64,000 nucleotides of DNA from Paractinoplanes bogorensis. GTDB lineage: Bacteria; Actinomycetota; Actinomycetes; Mycobacteriales; Micromonosporaceae. Of this stretch, positions 1 to 8,678 are shown in pieces; position 1 is the first letter of the stretch; every line of letters begins with the position of its first letter. The stretch lies in contig NZ_JAHKKG010000018.1 of the NCBI RefSeq assembly GCF_018829635.1, forward strand, positions 1 through 64,000, read 5' to 3'. The position numbers were made by a program, and so were the translations under genes. The notes beneath the pieces are model-generated. The model worked only from the letters and a program-made list of their open reading frames with translations, was not told the origin of the DNA and did no database searches.

Positions 1-1
1 T

Positions 2-118
2 GTTTCGGTGGTCATAGCGGAGGGGAAACGCCCGGTCTCATTCCGAACCCGGAAGCTAAGCCCTCCAGCGCCGATGGTACTGCACTCGGGAGGGTGTGGG
101 AGAGTAGGACGCCGCCGG
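2..118 (+). rRNA. rrf: 5S ribosomal RNA
   Basis: The sequence matches the actinobacterial 5S rRNA pattern: a 5' end beginning GTTTCGGTGGTCATAGCGG, the conserved central CCGAACCCGGAAGCTAAG, and a 3' end (GACGCCGCCGGAC) that pairs with the 5' end. The length of about 117 nt is normal. It is the last gene of an rRNA operon whose 16S and 23S lie left of the window. Ends may be off by one or two bases. Confidence 0.95.
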
Positions 119-129
119 ACTCAACGTAA

Positions 130-174
130 CAGCCGAGGGCCGCCCTGGATCGGGGTCGGCCCTCGGCTGCTTTT
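130..174 (+). terminator. Rho-independent terminator of the rRNA operon
   Basis: A 13-bp perfect inverted repeat (CAGCCGAGGGCCG at 130-142, its complement at 157-169) with a 14-nt loop is followed by TTTT at 171-174. It lies 12 nt after the 5S gene and is a strong intrinsic terminator. Confidence 0.9.
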
Positions 175-254
175 GTATGTCTGCCCCCGAGTAACTTTGA
201 ACGTTGAGGCAAGCCCGCCAACCCGAGGGCCGGCCGTACCGGAAGGATTGATCC

Positions 255-3200
255 GTGACTACTGGACCCCAGGACGAGGGCGGCTCCGGCTCCCGCGACG
301 ACGAGCGCGGCGGCCGCGGTCGCGAGGGAGACCGTGGTGGCGACCGGGGCGGCTACCGCGGCGGTGACCGCGACCGCGGCGGATCCTCCGGTGGCTTCCG
401 GGGCGACCGTGACCGAGGTGGCTCCGGTGGCTTCCGGGGCGGTGACCGCGGTGGCTTCCGCGACCGTCCGCAGGGCGGCGGCGGGTTCCGCGACCGTGAG
501 CGTGGCGGCTATCAGGACCGGGGCGACCGGTCGGGTGGCTCGGCCGGCGGTGACCGTGGTGGTTTCCGCGGCGGAGACCGTGACCGCGGCGGCTACCAGG
601 GTGGCCGCAGCTCGAGCGGTGGCGACCGCGGAGGCTTCCGCGACCGTCCGCAGGGCGGCGGTGGCTTCCGGGGCGGCGACCGTGACCGTGGCGCCTTCCA
701 GGACCGTGGCGACCGTCCCCAGGGTGGTGGCTTCCGCGACCGGGGTGATCGTCCCCAGGGCGGCGGGTTCCGTGACCGTGGCGATCGTCCGCAGGGCGGT
801 GGCTTCCGGGGCGGTGACCGTGACCGTGGTGGGTTCCAGGATCGTGGCGACCGCCCCCAGAGTGGTGGTTTCCGTGACCGCGGTGACCGCCCTCAGGGTG
901 GTGGGTTCCGCGACCGTCCCCAGGGCGGTGGCTTCCGCGATCGCGGTGACCGTCCGCAGGGTGGCGGTTTCCGTGGTGGCGACCGTGACCGTGGCAGCTT
1001 CCAGGATCGCGGTGACCGTCCCCAGGGCGGTGGCTTCCGTGACCGGAGTGACCGTCCGCAGGGTGGCGGCTTCCGGGGTGGCGACCGCGACCGTGGCGGC
1101 TTCCAAGACCGTGGCGATCGTCCCCAGGGCGGTGGCTTCCGTGATCGCGGTGACCGTCCGCAGGGTGGCGGCTTCCGGGGTGGCGACCGCGACCGTGGCG
1201 GCTTCCAAGACCGTGGTGACCGTCCCCAGGGCGGCGGCTTCCGTGACCGTGAGCGCGGTGGGTTCCAAGACCGCGGCGACCGTCCGGGTGGCGACCGGGG
1301 CGGCTACCGCGGTGACCGAGGTGACCGGCCGCAGAGTGGTGGTTTCCGCGGCGGTGACCGGCCGCAGAGTGGTGGTTTCCGTGGCGGCGACCGGCCCCAG
1401 GGCGGTGGCTTCCGTGGCGGTGACCGTGACCGTGGCGGGTTCCAAGACCGGGGTGACCGTCCCCAGGGCGGTGGCTTCCGGGGTGGCGACCGTGACCGGG
1501 GCGGCTACCAGGATCGTGGCCAGAGCCGGGACGACCGCGGCGGCTACCGCGGCGACCGTCCGTCCGGCGGTGGCTTCCGTGACCGTGACGGCGGTGGCAC
1601 TCGGGGCAGCTTCCAGGGTGGCTCGGGTGGTTACCGGGGCGACCGTGACCGGGGTGGCTACCAGGACCGTGGTGGCGACCGGGGCGGTTTCCGCGGTGGC
1701 GACCGTCCGCAGGGCGGCGACCGGCCGGGCAACCGCGGCGGCAGCGGCTTCCGGGACCGTCCGCAGGGCGACCGGGGCGGGTTCGACCGTGACCGCGGCG
1801 GCTTCCAGGATCGCGGCGACCGCGACCGGGGCCCGCGTGAGGGTGGCTTCCGCGACCGGGACGAGCGGGGCCCGCGCGAGGGCGGCTTCCGGAGCCGGGA
1901 CGACCGCGGTGGCTTCCGCGGCGACCGTCCGCAGGGTGGCGGCTTCCGCGACGACCGGGGACCGCGAGTGCGCGACGACCGGGACGACCGCGGTGGGTTC
2001 CGTGACCGCAACGACTACGGGCGCGACGACCAGCCGGCCTTCAAGGCACCCGAGATCCCCGAGGACATCGAGGCGGCCGACCTCGACAAGGAGGTCCGCT
2101 CGGAGCTGATGGCGCTGGCCCGGGACGTCGCCGACTCGGTCTCGCGTCACCTCGTCGCGGCCGGTCAGATCATCGACGAGGACGCCGAGCTCGCCCTTCA
2201 GCACGCGATCGCGGCCCGGCGGCTCGCGTCGCGGATCGCCGTCGTGCGGGAAGCGGTCGGTCTGGCGGCCTACGCGGCCGGTGACTGGACGACCGCGATC
2301 GCCGAGCTGCGCACCTACCACCGGATGACCGGCAAGCAGACGCACCTGGCCGAGCTGGCCGACTGCGAGCGCGCGCTGGGCCGTCCGGAGCGGGCGATCG
2401 ACCTCTACCGTGGGGCCGACCTCGAGAAGATGGACAAGGGCGGCGCGATCGAGCTGCTGATCGTGGCGGCCGGCGCCCGCGGTGACCTCGGCCAGCACGA
2501 CGCGGCCGTGGCCATGCTGCAGGTCCGCGAGCTGACCAACGACGAGGACGCCGAGTGGGCGGCGCGGCTGCGTTACGCCTACGCGGACGCTCTGCTCGCC
2601 GCCGAGCGTCGTGACGAGGCCCGGGAGTGGTTCGCCCGGGCCGCCGCGGCCGACGAGGACGGTCTCACCGACGCGGCCGAGCGGCTTCTCGAGATGGACG
2701 GCGTCACCCTCGAGGACGACTCCGATGACGACGACGAGCGCGACGGCACGACCTCGGACGACGACGAGCGCGACGACCACGAGGCGGCCTACGACGACGA
2801 GGACGACGAGGACGATGACGATCGGCCTCGGGCGGACTATGACGAGGACGACGACGAAGACGACGATGACGATCGGCCTCGGGCGGAGTACGACGAGGAC
2901 GACGACGAAGACGACGATGACGATCGGCCTCGCGCGGAGTACGACGACGAGGACGAAGACGACGACGATCGGCCTCGAGCGGACTATGACGAGGACGACG
3001 ACGAAGACGACGACGATCGGCCTCGCGTGGACTACCAGGGGGACGACGAAGACGACGACGATGACCGGCCCCAGGCCCGGCACGACGACGAGGACGAGGA
3101 CGACGAGGACGACAAGGTGGTCGCCGCGGCGGACACCGACGTCAACACCGACCCCGTCGCCGTCGAGGACGTCGCCGAGGAGCTCGAGGCCGACGCCGAG

Positions 3201-3266
3201 GAGCTGAAGGACGCCAAGGACGACAAGGGCGGCCCGGACGAGTTCGTCAGCAAGAAGCCCGAGTAG
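255..3266 (+). CDS. RGG-repeat, TPR-like and acidic-tail protein
   Basis: A 1003-residue protein in three parts. Residues about 5-590 are repeats built on GGFRDRGDRPQGG and GGDRDRGGFQ, an RGG-box-like, very basic disordered region. Residues about 592-820 form an alpha-helical, TPR-like domain with regular A/L/R-rich helices. Residues about 825-965 are D/E runs with RPRAEYDED-type repeats. RGG boxes in other proteins bind RNA, so an RNA-binding or condensate-forming scaffold is an inference. Actinobacteria keep a TPR gene at this locus beside the HAD gene, but usually with a much shorter low-complexity part. Start is GTG 255 after GGAAGG. The stop overlaps the next start by one base. Confidence 0.88.
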   Translation: MTTGPQDEGGSGSRDDERGGRGREGDRGGDRGGYRGGDRDRGGSSGGFRGDRDRGGSGGFRGGDRGGFRDRPQGGGGFRDRERGGYQDRGDRSGGSAGGDRGGFRGGDRDRGGYQGGRSSSGGDRGGFRDRPQGGGGFRGGDRDRGAFQDRGDRPQGGGFRDRGDRPQGGGFRDRGDRPQGGGFRGGDRDRGGFQDRGDRPQSGGFRDRGDRPQGGGFRDRPQGGGFRDRGDRPQGGGFRGGDRDRGSFQDRGDRPQGGGFRDRSDRPQGGGFRGGDRDRGGFQDRGDRPQGGGFRDRGDRPQGGGFRGGDRDRGGFQDRGDRPQGGGFRDRERGGFQDRGDRPGGDRGGYRGDRGDRPQSGGFRGGDRPQSGGFRGGDRPQGGGFRGGDRDRGGFQDRGDRPQGGGFRGGDRDRGGYQDRGQSRDDRGGYRGDRPSGGGFRDRDGGGTRGSFQGGSGGYRGDRDRGGYQDRGGDRGGFRGGDRPQGGDRPGNRGGSGFRDRPQGDRGGFDRDRGGFQDRGDRDRGPREGGFRDRDERGPREGGFRSRDDRGGFRGDRPQGGGFRDDRGPRVRDDRDDRGGFRDRNDYGRDDQPAFKAPEIPEDIEAADLDKEVRSELMALARDVADSVSRHLVAAGQIIDEDAELALQHAIAARRLASRIAVVREAVGLAAYAAGDWTTAIAELRTYHRMTGKQTHLAELADCERALGRPERAIDLYRGADLEKMDKGGAIELLIVAAGARGDLGQHDAAVAMLQVRELTNDEDAEWAARLRYAYADALLAAERRDEAREWFARAAAADEDGLTDAAERLLEMDGVTLEDDSDDDDERDGTTSDDDERDDHEAAYDDEDDEDDDDRPRADYDEDDDEDDDDDRPRAEYDEDDDEDDDDDRPRAEYDDEDEDDDDRPRADYDEDDDEDDDDRPRVDYQGDDEDDDDDRPQARHDDEDEDDEDDKVVAAADTDVNTDPVAVEDVAEELEADAEELKDAKDDKGGPDEFVSKKPE

Positions 3267-4297
3267 TGGCCGGCCACGCAGCGAGCGAGAACGCCGAGAC
3301 CGATCTGGCCGGCGGCTACGACCAGGTCATCTTCGATCTGGACGGGGTCGTCTACCTGATCGACAAGCCGATCCCGGGCGCGGTCGAGGCGGTCGAGACG
3401 CTGCGTGGGCGCGGTACGGCGGTGGCGTATGCGACGAACAACGCGTCCCGCCGTGCCGCCGAGGTCGCGGCCCTGCTGACCGGCATGGGTGTTCCGGCCG
3501 AGCCGGCCGAGGTGCTGAACTCGGCCGGCGCGGCCGCCGCCCTGCTCGCCGGGAAGCTGCCGGCCGGCTCGCCCGTGCTGGTGGTCGGCGCCGACGCGCT
3601 GCGTGACGAGGTCACCGAAGCCGGTCTGACTCCGGTGCAGACGCTGGAGGACGAGCCGGTGGCGGTCGTGCAGGGCTACGGTCCTGACGTCGGCTGGCGC
3701 ATCCTGGCCGAGGCCGTGCTGGCCGTACGGGGCGGCGCCCTGTGGGTCGCCACGAACACGGACCGGACGCTGCCCAGCCCGCGCGGCCCGCTGCCCGGCA
3801 ACGGCTCGCTGGTCGCCGTGCTGCGGACGGCCCTCGATCGCGAGCCCGACGTGGTCGTGGGCAAACCGGAGCCGGCCCTGTTCACCACCGCGGCCGCGCA
3901 GGCGGGGGCCCGGCGGCCGCTGGTGGTCGGCGACCGGCTCGACACCGACATTCAGGGCGCGGTCACCGCGGGCCTGGACAGCCTTCTCGTGCTGACCGGG
4001 GTGAGCAGCCCGGCCGACCTGCTGGCGGCCGAACTGCACCGGCGCCCGGCCTTCGTGGCGGCCGACCTGTCCGGCCTGTTCCGCCCGGCGAACGAGGCCT
4101 CCGTGCCGCTCGACGCCCCCGAGGCGGACGGCTGGCGCGTCACCCGCGACGGCCACAAGGCCACATTGGACGGTGCCGGTGACCCTGTGGTCGCTCTGCG
4201 GCTGCTCTGCGCGGCTACGTGGGACGGCGTCCCGCTGACCGGCCTCGAACCGGCCTCCGACGCGGCCCGCGAGCTGCTCAACAGCTGGGGTCTTTAG
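3266..4297 (+). CDS. HAD-superfamily hydrolase, NagD type IIA
   Basis: A 343-residue HAD phosphatase. Motif I FDLDGVVY is near residue 25, with Asp nucleophile and acid/base Asp; motif II is TNN near residue 57; the motif III Lys lies in VVGKPEP; motif IV is VGDRLDTDIQGA. The cap between motifs II and III fits the C2 type of NagD/PGP-like enzymes, which dephosphorylate small phosphoesters; the substrate cannot be read from the sequence. GTG at 3266 overlaps the upstream TAG by one base, so translation is probably coupled to the RGG/TPR gene. Confidence 0.92.
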   Translation: MAGHAASENAETDLAGGYDQVIFDLDGVVYLIDKPIPGAVEAVETLRGRGTAVAYATNNASRRAAEVAALLTGMGVPAEPAEVLNSAGAAAALLAGKLPAGSPVLVVGADALRDEVTEAGLTPVQTLEDEPVAVVQGYGPDVGWRILAEAVLAVRGGALWVATNTDRTLPSPRGPLPGNGSLVAVLRTALDREPDVVVGKPEPALFTTAAAQAGARRPLVVGDRLDTDIQGAVTAGLDSLLVLTGVSSPADLLAAELHRRPAFVAADLSGLFRPANEASVPLDAPEADGWRVTRDGHKATLDGAGDPVVALRLLCAATWDGVPLTGLEPASDAARELLNSWGL

Positions 4298-4301
4298 CAG
4301 T

Positions 4302-4400
4302 CCGGACGCGAGACCGGCTGGGACCGCGGGCCGGACGCGAGATGGGCTGGGACCGCGCGACCGGGCGCGAGATGGGCTGAAGCCGCGGGGCGGACGCGAA
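4302..4400 (+). repeat. Tandem repeat, 29-30 bp unit, about 3.3 copies
   Basis: Copies start at 4302, 4331, 4361 and (partial) 4391. Each begins CCGGACGCGAGA or a close variant and contains GGGCTGGGACCGCG. The array sits directly after the HAD gene stop and before the flavin reductase gene. It shows no coding signal. Confidence 0.75.
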
Positions 4401-4448
4401 GTCCGAAAGACGCCAGCACCGGCCGCCGGCTCCCGGAAGCATGGTGGC

Positions 4449-5078
4449 ATGCATGTCGTACCCGGTCTCAAGGTCCTGTATTTCGGCACGCCCGTGGTGC
4501 TCCTCAGCACCGTCAACGCGGACGGCAGCCCCAACCTCGCGCCCATGTCGTCGGCCTGGTGGCTCGGTCAGACCGCGATCCTCGGCATGGGCGACCGCAG
4601 CCGCACGGCCGAGAACCTGCGGCGCGAGCGCGAGGTCGTGCTCAACCTGGCGCCCTCGTCGCTGGTCGGGGCGGTCGACCGGATCGCCATGACGACCGGG
4701 CGCCCGGACGTGCCGGAGCGCAAGGCGGCCCAGGGCTACCGTTATGTGCCCGACAAGTTCGCGCTCGGCGGCCTGACTCCGCAGACGTCCGACCTGGTGG
4801 CGCCGCCGCGGGTGGCCGAGTGCCCGATCCAGCTCGAGGGGCGGGTCGTCGGTGCGCATCCGTTGACCGAGGGCGGCGCCACGACGTACGAAATCGAGGT
4901 TTTGCGTACGCACGTGGAGGCCGACCTGCTCATCCCGGGTACCGCCTACGTCGACCCGCTGCGGTGGGACCCGCTCATCATGAAGTTCACCGAGTTCTTC
5001 GGCGGTGGCGTCAACGTGCACGAGTCGCGGCTGGCCGAGGGCTGGCGGATGCCCGCGCTCGGCCACATCGGACGATAG
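4449..5078 (+). CDS. Flavin reductase-like domain protein (FMN-binding split barrel)
   Basis: A 209-residue protein. It opens with a split-barrel signature (PVVLLSTVNADGSPNLAPMSS, roughly residues 15-35) typical of flavin reductase-like and PPOX-related FMN-binding proteins. The middle has the GDRSRTAENLRRE segment expected to contact flavin phosphate. The reaction is probably FMN/FAD-dependent reduction of a small molecule; the substrate is unknown. Start ATG 4449 is preceded by GGAAGCATGGTGGC; ATG 4441 lies in another frame. It converges with the SCP2-like gene on the minus strand. Confidence 0.85.
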   Translation: MHVVPGLKVLYFGTPVVLLSTVNADGSPNLAPMSSAWWLGQTAILGMGDRSRTAENLRREREVVLNLAPSSLVGAVDRIAMTTGRPDVPERKAAQGYRYVPDKFALGGLTPQTSDLVAPPRVAECPIQLEGRVVGAHPLTEGGATTYEIEVLRTHVEADLLIPGTAYVDPLRWDPLIMKFTEFFGGGVNVHESRLAEGWRMPALGHIGR

Positions 5079-5145
5079 CGAGGCCGGCACGAAGGTCCGG
5101 CCCCTGCGCCCGTACGGGGGAATGGTCTGGACCTGTGCGGGAAAG

Positions 5146-5481
5146 TCAGAGGAGCTTGCGCAGTTTGAGCAGGTCGAACGGGTTGGCCTTGATCTTCACC
5201 TGACCGGAGGCGACCGCGCGGGTGACGTCGAGCCGCCCGCCGACCAGGGCCAGCAGGTCGTCGCCGTTCGCGATCAGGGCGATCTTGGCCTTGGGGTCGT
5301 CGCCGTCGGCGATGTCGGTGAGCAGGCCGTCGTTCAGCCGGCCGTGGAAGGCCGTCTCGAGATCGGGGACGCGGCACGCCAGCGTCCGGTCGAAGTCGAG
5401 CTTGCCACGCGTCTCGGCGTTCTTCTCGAGACGTGCGGCGAGGTCGTGCAGCGCCTGCCGGCACTCGTCCACGGTGGCCAT
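5146..5481 (-). CDS. SCP2 sterol-binding domain protein
   Basis: A 111-residue single-domain protein. The pattern fits SCP2-type lipid-binding proteins: an N-terminal helix, a beta sheet with ALIANGDDLLALVGG, then RLDVTRAVASGQVKIKANP and a short basic C-terminal helix. These proteins bind lipids or hydrophobic ligands in the cytoplasm. The start is the ATG ending at 5481, with GAGGAAAGG upstream on the minus strand. The gene stands alone and faces away from the next operon. Confidence 0.8.
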   Translation of the reverse strand: MATVDECRQALHDLAARLEKNAETRGKLDFDRTLACRVPDLETAFHGRLNDGLLTDIADGDDPKAKIALIANGDDLLALVGGRLDVTRAVASGQVKIKANPFDLLKLRKLL

Positions 5482-5589
5482 CGGAACCCTTTCCTCGCGA
5501 CATGCGGTCGGCGTACCGCACCGTACCTCACGAACTCCTGCGAACCGCCCGGTAGCGTGACACCCGACGAGCCGCGAGAGGAGCGGAAC

Positions 5590-6549
5590 ATGCCGGACGC
5601 ATGGCGGGCGTATCTGGAGATGGCGCTCGGACTGACCGAAGCACCGCGTAAGCGCGCCCAGAAGGTGGCGGGCGAGCTGGTGAACCGTGGCGGGGCCACG
5701 GCGACCCAGCTGCAGGGCCTGGTCGACGATCTGCTGTCGGCCGGCATGGCGAACCGCGAGGCACTGACCAACATCGTGCGTTACGAGGTCGACAAGGCTC
5801 TCGGCGTGGTCGGGCTGGCCACCGCCGAAGAGGTCACCGAGCTGACCGGACGCGTACGGGATCTGGAAAGGCAGTTGCGGGAGGCGGAGTCGCGGGCCGC
5901 GACCGGCCTCGCGGCCGACGCTCCGAGCGAGGGCACCGGTGGCACGCGGCTGGACGAGCCGGCCCCGATGCCACGTAAGGCCGTCGCCAAGAAGGCGGTG
6001 GCCAAGAAGGCCGCGCCGAACAAGATGCCGGCCGCGGGCACCACCCCGGCGACCCCGCCGGCCAACACGGCTCCGGTCGCGGAGCCGCCGGCCAAGAAGG
6101 CGGTCGCGGAGCCGCCGGCCAAGAAGGCGGTCGCGGAATCGCCGGCCAAGAAGGCGGTCGCGGAATCGCCGGCCAAGAAGGCGGTCGCGAAGAAGACGGT
6201 GGCCAAGAAGGCGCCGGCCAAGGCTGTGCCGCCGCCGGACGAGGTGGTTCCGGCCGCGAAGAAGGCCACCGCGAAGGCGGCGCCGGCCACCCTTCAGGCG
6301 GAAGCGGTGGGCGCGCGTCCGGCCAAGAAGGCGGTCGCCAAGAAGGCGCCGGCCAAGAAGGCCGCGCCGGCCAAGAACGCTGAACCGGCTAGGAAAGCGG
6401 CTAAGAAGGCGACCCCGGCTGCTCCCGCGGGCACGGCCGGCGCGCCGACCGCGGGCGTCAAGGAGGCCGCGGCGGCCACCGAGCTGCCGCCGGTCTCCAA
6501 GGCCACGCAGCCGTCGTTCGTCGAGCCGCGGAACCCGGAGGCGTCATGA
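5590..6549 (+). CDS. Phasin-like N-terminus with Ala/Lys-rich histone-H1-like tail
   Basis: A 319-residue protein. Residues 1-105 are helical (AYLEMALGLTEAPRKRAQKV, then a coiled coil ending LERQLREAESRA). From about residue 120 the chain is repeats of PAKKAVAEP, PAKKAVAKK and similar, as in eukaryotic H1 and bacterial histone-like tails. It is probably nucleic-acid binding through the basic tail; the N-terminus resembles polyhydroxyalkanoate granule-associated/phasin-like proteins. Start ATG 5590 follows AGAGGAGCGG. The stop overlaps the next ATG by four bases. The in-frame ORF upstream of 5590 is not coding-like. Confidence 0.85.
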   Translation: MPDAWRAYLEMALGLTEAPRKRAQKVAGELVNRGGATATQLQGLVDDLLSAGMANREALTNIVRYEVDKALGVVGLATAEEVTELTGRVRDLERQLREAESRAATGLAADAPSEGTGGTRLDEPAPMPRKAVAKKAVAKKAAPNKMPAAGTTPATPPANTAPVAEPPAKKAVAEPPAKKAVAESPAKKAVAESPAKKAVAKKTVAKKAPAKAVPPPDEVVPAAKKATAKAAPATLQAEAVGARPAKKAVAKKAPAKKAAPAKNAEPARKAAKKATPAAPAGTAGAPTAGVKEAAAATELPPVSKATQPSFVEPRNPEAS

Positions 6550-6842
6550 CGTTCCCGAAGCCGGGACCGACGCCGGGCGGGTTCCGGCCGGGTCCGCCTC
6601 CCGGCGGCTTCCGGCCGGGTCCGCCGACGGGTGGTCCGGCACCGCAGGCGCCCGCGGTCAGCGTGCCCGCGGCGGTCGACGAGGCCACCGGACGGATCGT
6701 CGAGGAGACCGGTCACCCCGCGGTCGACGAGGTGCTGCGCTCGCTCGCGAACGCGGCCCGACTCGCTCCGGCCGAGCAGATCGCCGAGTACGAGGCGGCG
6801 CACCAGGTTCTCCAGGAGACCCTGGCCGGCATCGACCGGTGA
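6546..6842 (+). CDS. Small proline/glycine-rich conserved hypothetical protein
   Basis: A 98-residue protein. Residues 1-40 are Pro/Gly rich with two GGFRPGPP repeats; residues 45-98 form two predicted amphipathic helices (AVDEVLRSLANAARL, then EYEAAHQVLQETLAGID). No catalytic motif is visible. It is locked between the histone-like gene and tlyA by ATGA and GTGA overlaps, so it belongs to the same transcript. This position is kept in many actinobacteria; the function is unknown. Confidence 0.75.
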   Translation: MTFPKPGPTPGGFRPGPPPGGFRPGPPTGGPAPQAPAVSVPAAVDEATGRIVEETGHPAVDEVLRSLANAARLAPAEQIAEYEAAHQVLQETLAGIDR

Positions 6843-7699
6843 AGCGCGCCCGTCTCGACGCCGAGCTGGTGCGCCGCAAGCTGGCCCGATCGCGGGAGCA
6901 GGCGGCCGCGCTGGTCGAGGCCGGCCGGGTGCAGGTGCGCGGCACGGTGGCCCGCAAGGTGGCCGCGATGATCGACCCGGCCGACCCGGTGATCGTCACC
7001 GGCGAGGACCCGGCGACCGAGTACGTCTCGCGCGGCGGCCACAAGCTGGCCGGCGCGCTGGCGGCGTTCGCCCCGCGCGGCCTGGCCGTGACGGGGCGGC
7101 GCTGCCTGGACGCGGGCGCCTCGACCGGCGGCTTCACCGATGTGCTGCTGCGGGCCGGGGCGCGGCAGGTGGTCGCGGTCGACGTCGGCTACGGCCAGCT
7201 GGCGTGGCCGATCCGCACCGATGAGCGGGTGGTCGTCCAGGAGCGTACGAACGTCCGGGCGATCACGCCGGAGTCGATCGGCGGCGTCGTCGACCTGACT
7301 GTGGCGGATCTCTCGTTCATCTCGCTGCGGCTCGTGCTGCCCGCCCTCACCGCCTGCACGGACACCGACGGCGACCTGGCGCTGATGGTCAAGCCGCAGT
7401 TCGAGGTGGGCAAGGAACGGGTGGGCGCCGGCGGTGTCGTCCGGGACTGGAAGCTGCGGGCCGAAGCAGTGCTCGACGTGGCCCGGGCCGGCGCCGACCT
7501 GGGGCTCGGGGTGGCCGGGGTGACCGCGAGCCCGTTGCCCGGGCCGAGCGGCAACGTCGAGTTCTTCGTCTGGTTCCGCCGCGACGCGCCGCCCGCCGAT
7601 CGGGCGGAGATCGAAGAAGTGGTCGCCGCCGGACCGGCGATCAAGGTAGCTTCTGCCGGGCCGGAGCCCGCGCCGGCCGCCCCCTTGGAGGACACATGA
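6839..7699 (+). CDS. tlyA: TlyA family rRNA (cytidine-2'-O)-methyltransferase
   Basis: A 286-residue protein. An S4 RNA-binding domain fills residues 1-60 (RLDAELVRRKLARSREQA), followed by an FtsJ/RrmJ-like SAM-dependent methyltransferase domain. The SAM loop is CLDAGASTGGFTDVLL near residue 86; the catalytic lysine region is LMVKPQFEVGK near residue 183. The family methylates 16S C1409 and 23S C1920 (E. coli-type numbering) in Mycobacterium, and loss gives capreomycin resistance. GTG 6839 overlaps the previous stop. Its own stop overlaps nadK by four bases. Confidence 0.95.
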   Translation: MKRARLDAELVRRKLARSREQAAALVEAGRVQVRGTVARKVAAMIDPADPVIVTGEDPATEYVSRGGHKLAGALAAFAPRGLAVTGRRCLDAGASTGGFTDVLLRAGARQVVAVDVGYGQLAWPIRTDERVVVQERTNVRAITPESIGGVVDLTVADLSFISLRLVLPALTACTDTDGDLALMVKPQFEVGKERVGAGGVVRDWKLRAEAVLDVARAGADLGLGVAGVTASPLPGPSGNVEFFVWFRRDAPPADRAEIEEVVAAGPAIKVASAGPEPAPAAPLEDT

Positions 7700-8589
7700 C
7701 GCGCTCGGCCCTGCTGGTCACGCACACCGGCCGGCGGCAGAGCACCCAGCACGCGCGGACCGTGGCGCGTGACCTGCTCGCGGCCGGTTTCGAGGTGCGG
7801 GTGATCGCCGAGGAGGTGGCCGATCTCGACCTGCCGCCCGAGGTGACGACGGTGGACGGTCCGACCCCGGCCGCCGCCGAGGGCGTCGAGATCGTGCTGG
7901 CCATGGGCGGCGACGGCACCTTCCTGCGGGCGGCCGAGCTGGCCCGCCCGGTCAAGGCGCCGCTGCTGGGCATCAACCTGGGCAAGGTCGGCTTCCTGGC
8001 CGAGGCCGAGATCGACCACCTCGACGACGCGATCAAGGATGTGGTCGACGGTTCGTACAAGGTGGACGAGCGCCTGACGCTGGACGTCCGGGCCGAATAC
8101 GGCGGCCGCGTCATCGCCGAGTCGTGGGCGCTGAACGAGGTGAGCGTCGAGAAGGGTCAGCGGGCCCAGATGCTCGAGCTGCTGGTCGACGTGGACGGCC
8201 GCCCGCTGGCCCGCTACGGCTGCGACGGCGTGGTGTGTGCGACACCGACCGGCTCGACCGCATACGCGTTCTCGGCCGGCGGTCCCGTGGTCTGGCCCGA
8301 GGTCGAGGCGCTGCTGCTGGTGCCGATCAGCGCCCACGCGCTCTTCAGCAAGCCGCTGGTGACCGCGCCGACGTCGTCGTTCTCGCTGACGGTCGACCCC
8401 TACACCTCTTTCGCCGTGCTCTGCTGTGACGGGCGCCGCACCTGGGATCTCCCGCCGGGCGCCAAGGTCACGGTCGAGCGGGGCCAGTTGCCCGTACGGC
8501 TGGTCCGCCTGCAGCCGAGGCCATTCACCGACGTGCTCGTGGCCAAGTTCGCGTTGCCGGTCGAGGGATGGCGCGGCAGTAAGCGGTAG
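7696..8589 (+). CDS. nadK: NAD kinase
   Basis: A 297-residue protein that phosphorylates NAD to NADP. Visible motifs are the GGDGTFLRAAEL nucleotide-binding loop near residue 73 with the catalytic Asp, GINLGKVGFLAE, LNEVSVEKG (NE/D motif), and CDGVVCATPTGSTAYAFSAG, the family signature near residue 175. Length is typical. ATGA overlap with tlyA indicates translational coupling. Confidence 0.96.
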   Translation: MTRSALLVTHTGRRQSTQHARTVARDLLAAGFEVRVIAEEVADLDLPPEVTTVDGPTPAAAEGVEIVLAMGGDGTFLRAAELARPVKAPLLGINLGKVGFLAEAEIDHLDDAIKDVVDGSYKVDERLTLDVRAEYGGRVIAESWALNEVSVEKGQRAQMLELLVDVDGRPLARYGCDGVVCATPTGSTAYAFSAGGPVVWPEVEALLLVPISAHALFSKPLVTAPTSSFSLTVDPYTSFAVLCCDGRRTWDLPPGAKVTVERGQLPVRLVRLQPRPFTDVLVAKFALPVEGWRGSKR

Positions 8590-8678
8590 ACCTCGCCCTG
8601 GTTTCTTTCGGTTTTCCGCCGCGGTCGGGCTCAGCCCGCGGTGGGCAAATGTCGGGGGGCACCACTACTGTCTGCCGT

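Noticed and set aside
12..3083. Long open frame (1,023 codons) on the minus strand opposite the RGG/TPR gene
   Set aside because: It is the antisense shadow of a repetitive, GC3-rich gene; composition (VVV, TVTATE runs) is not protein-like.
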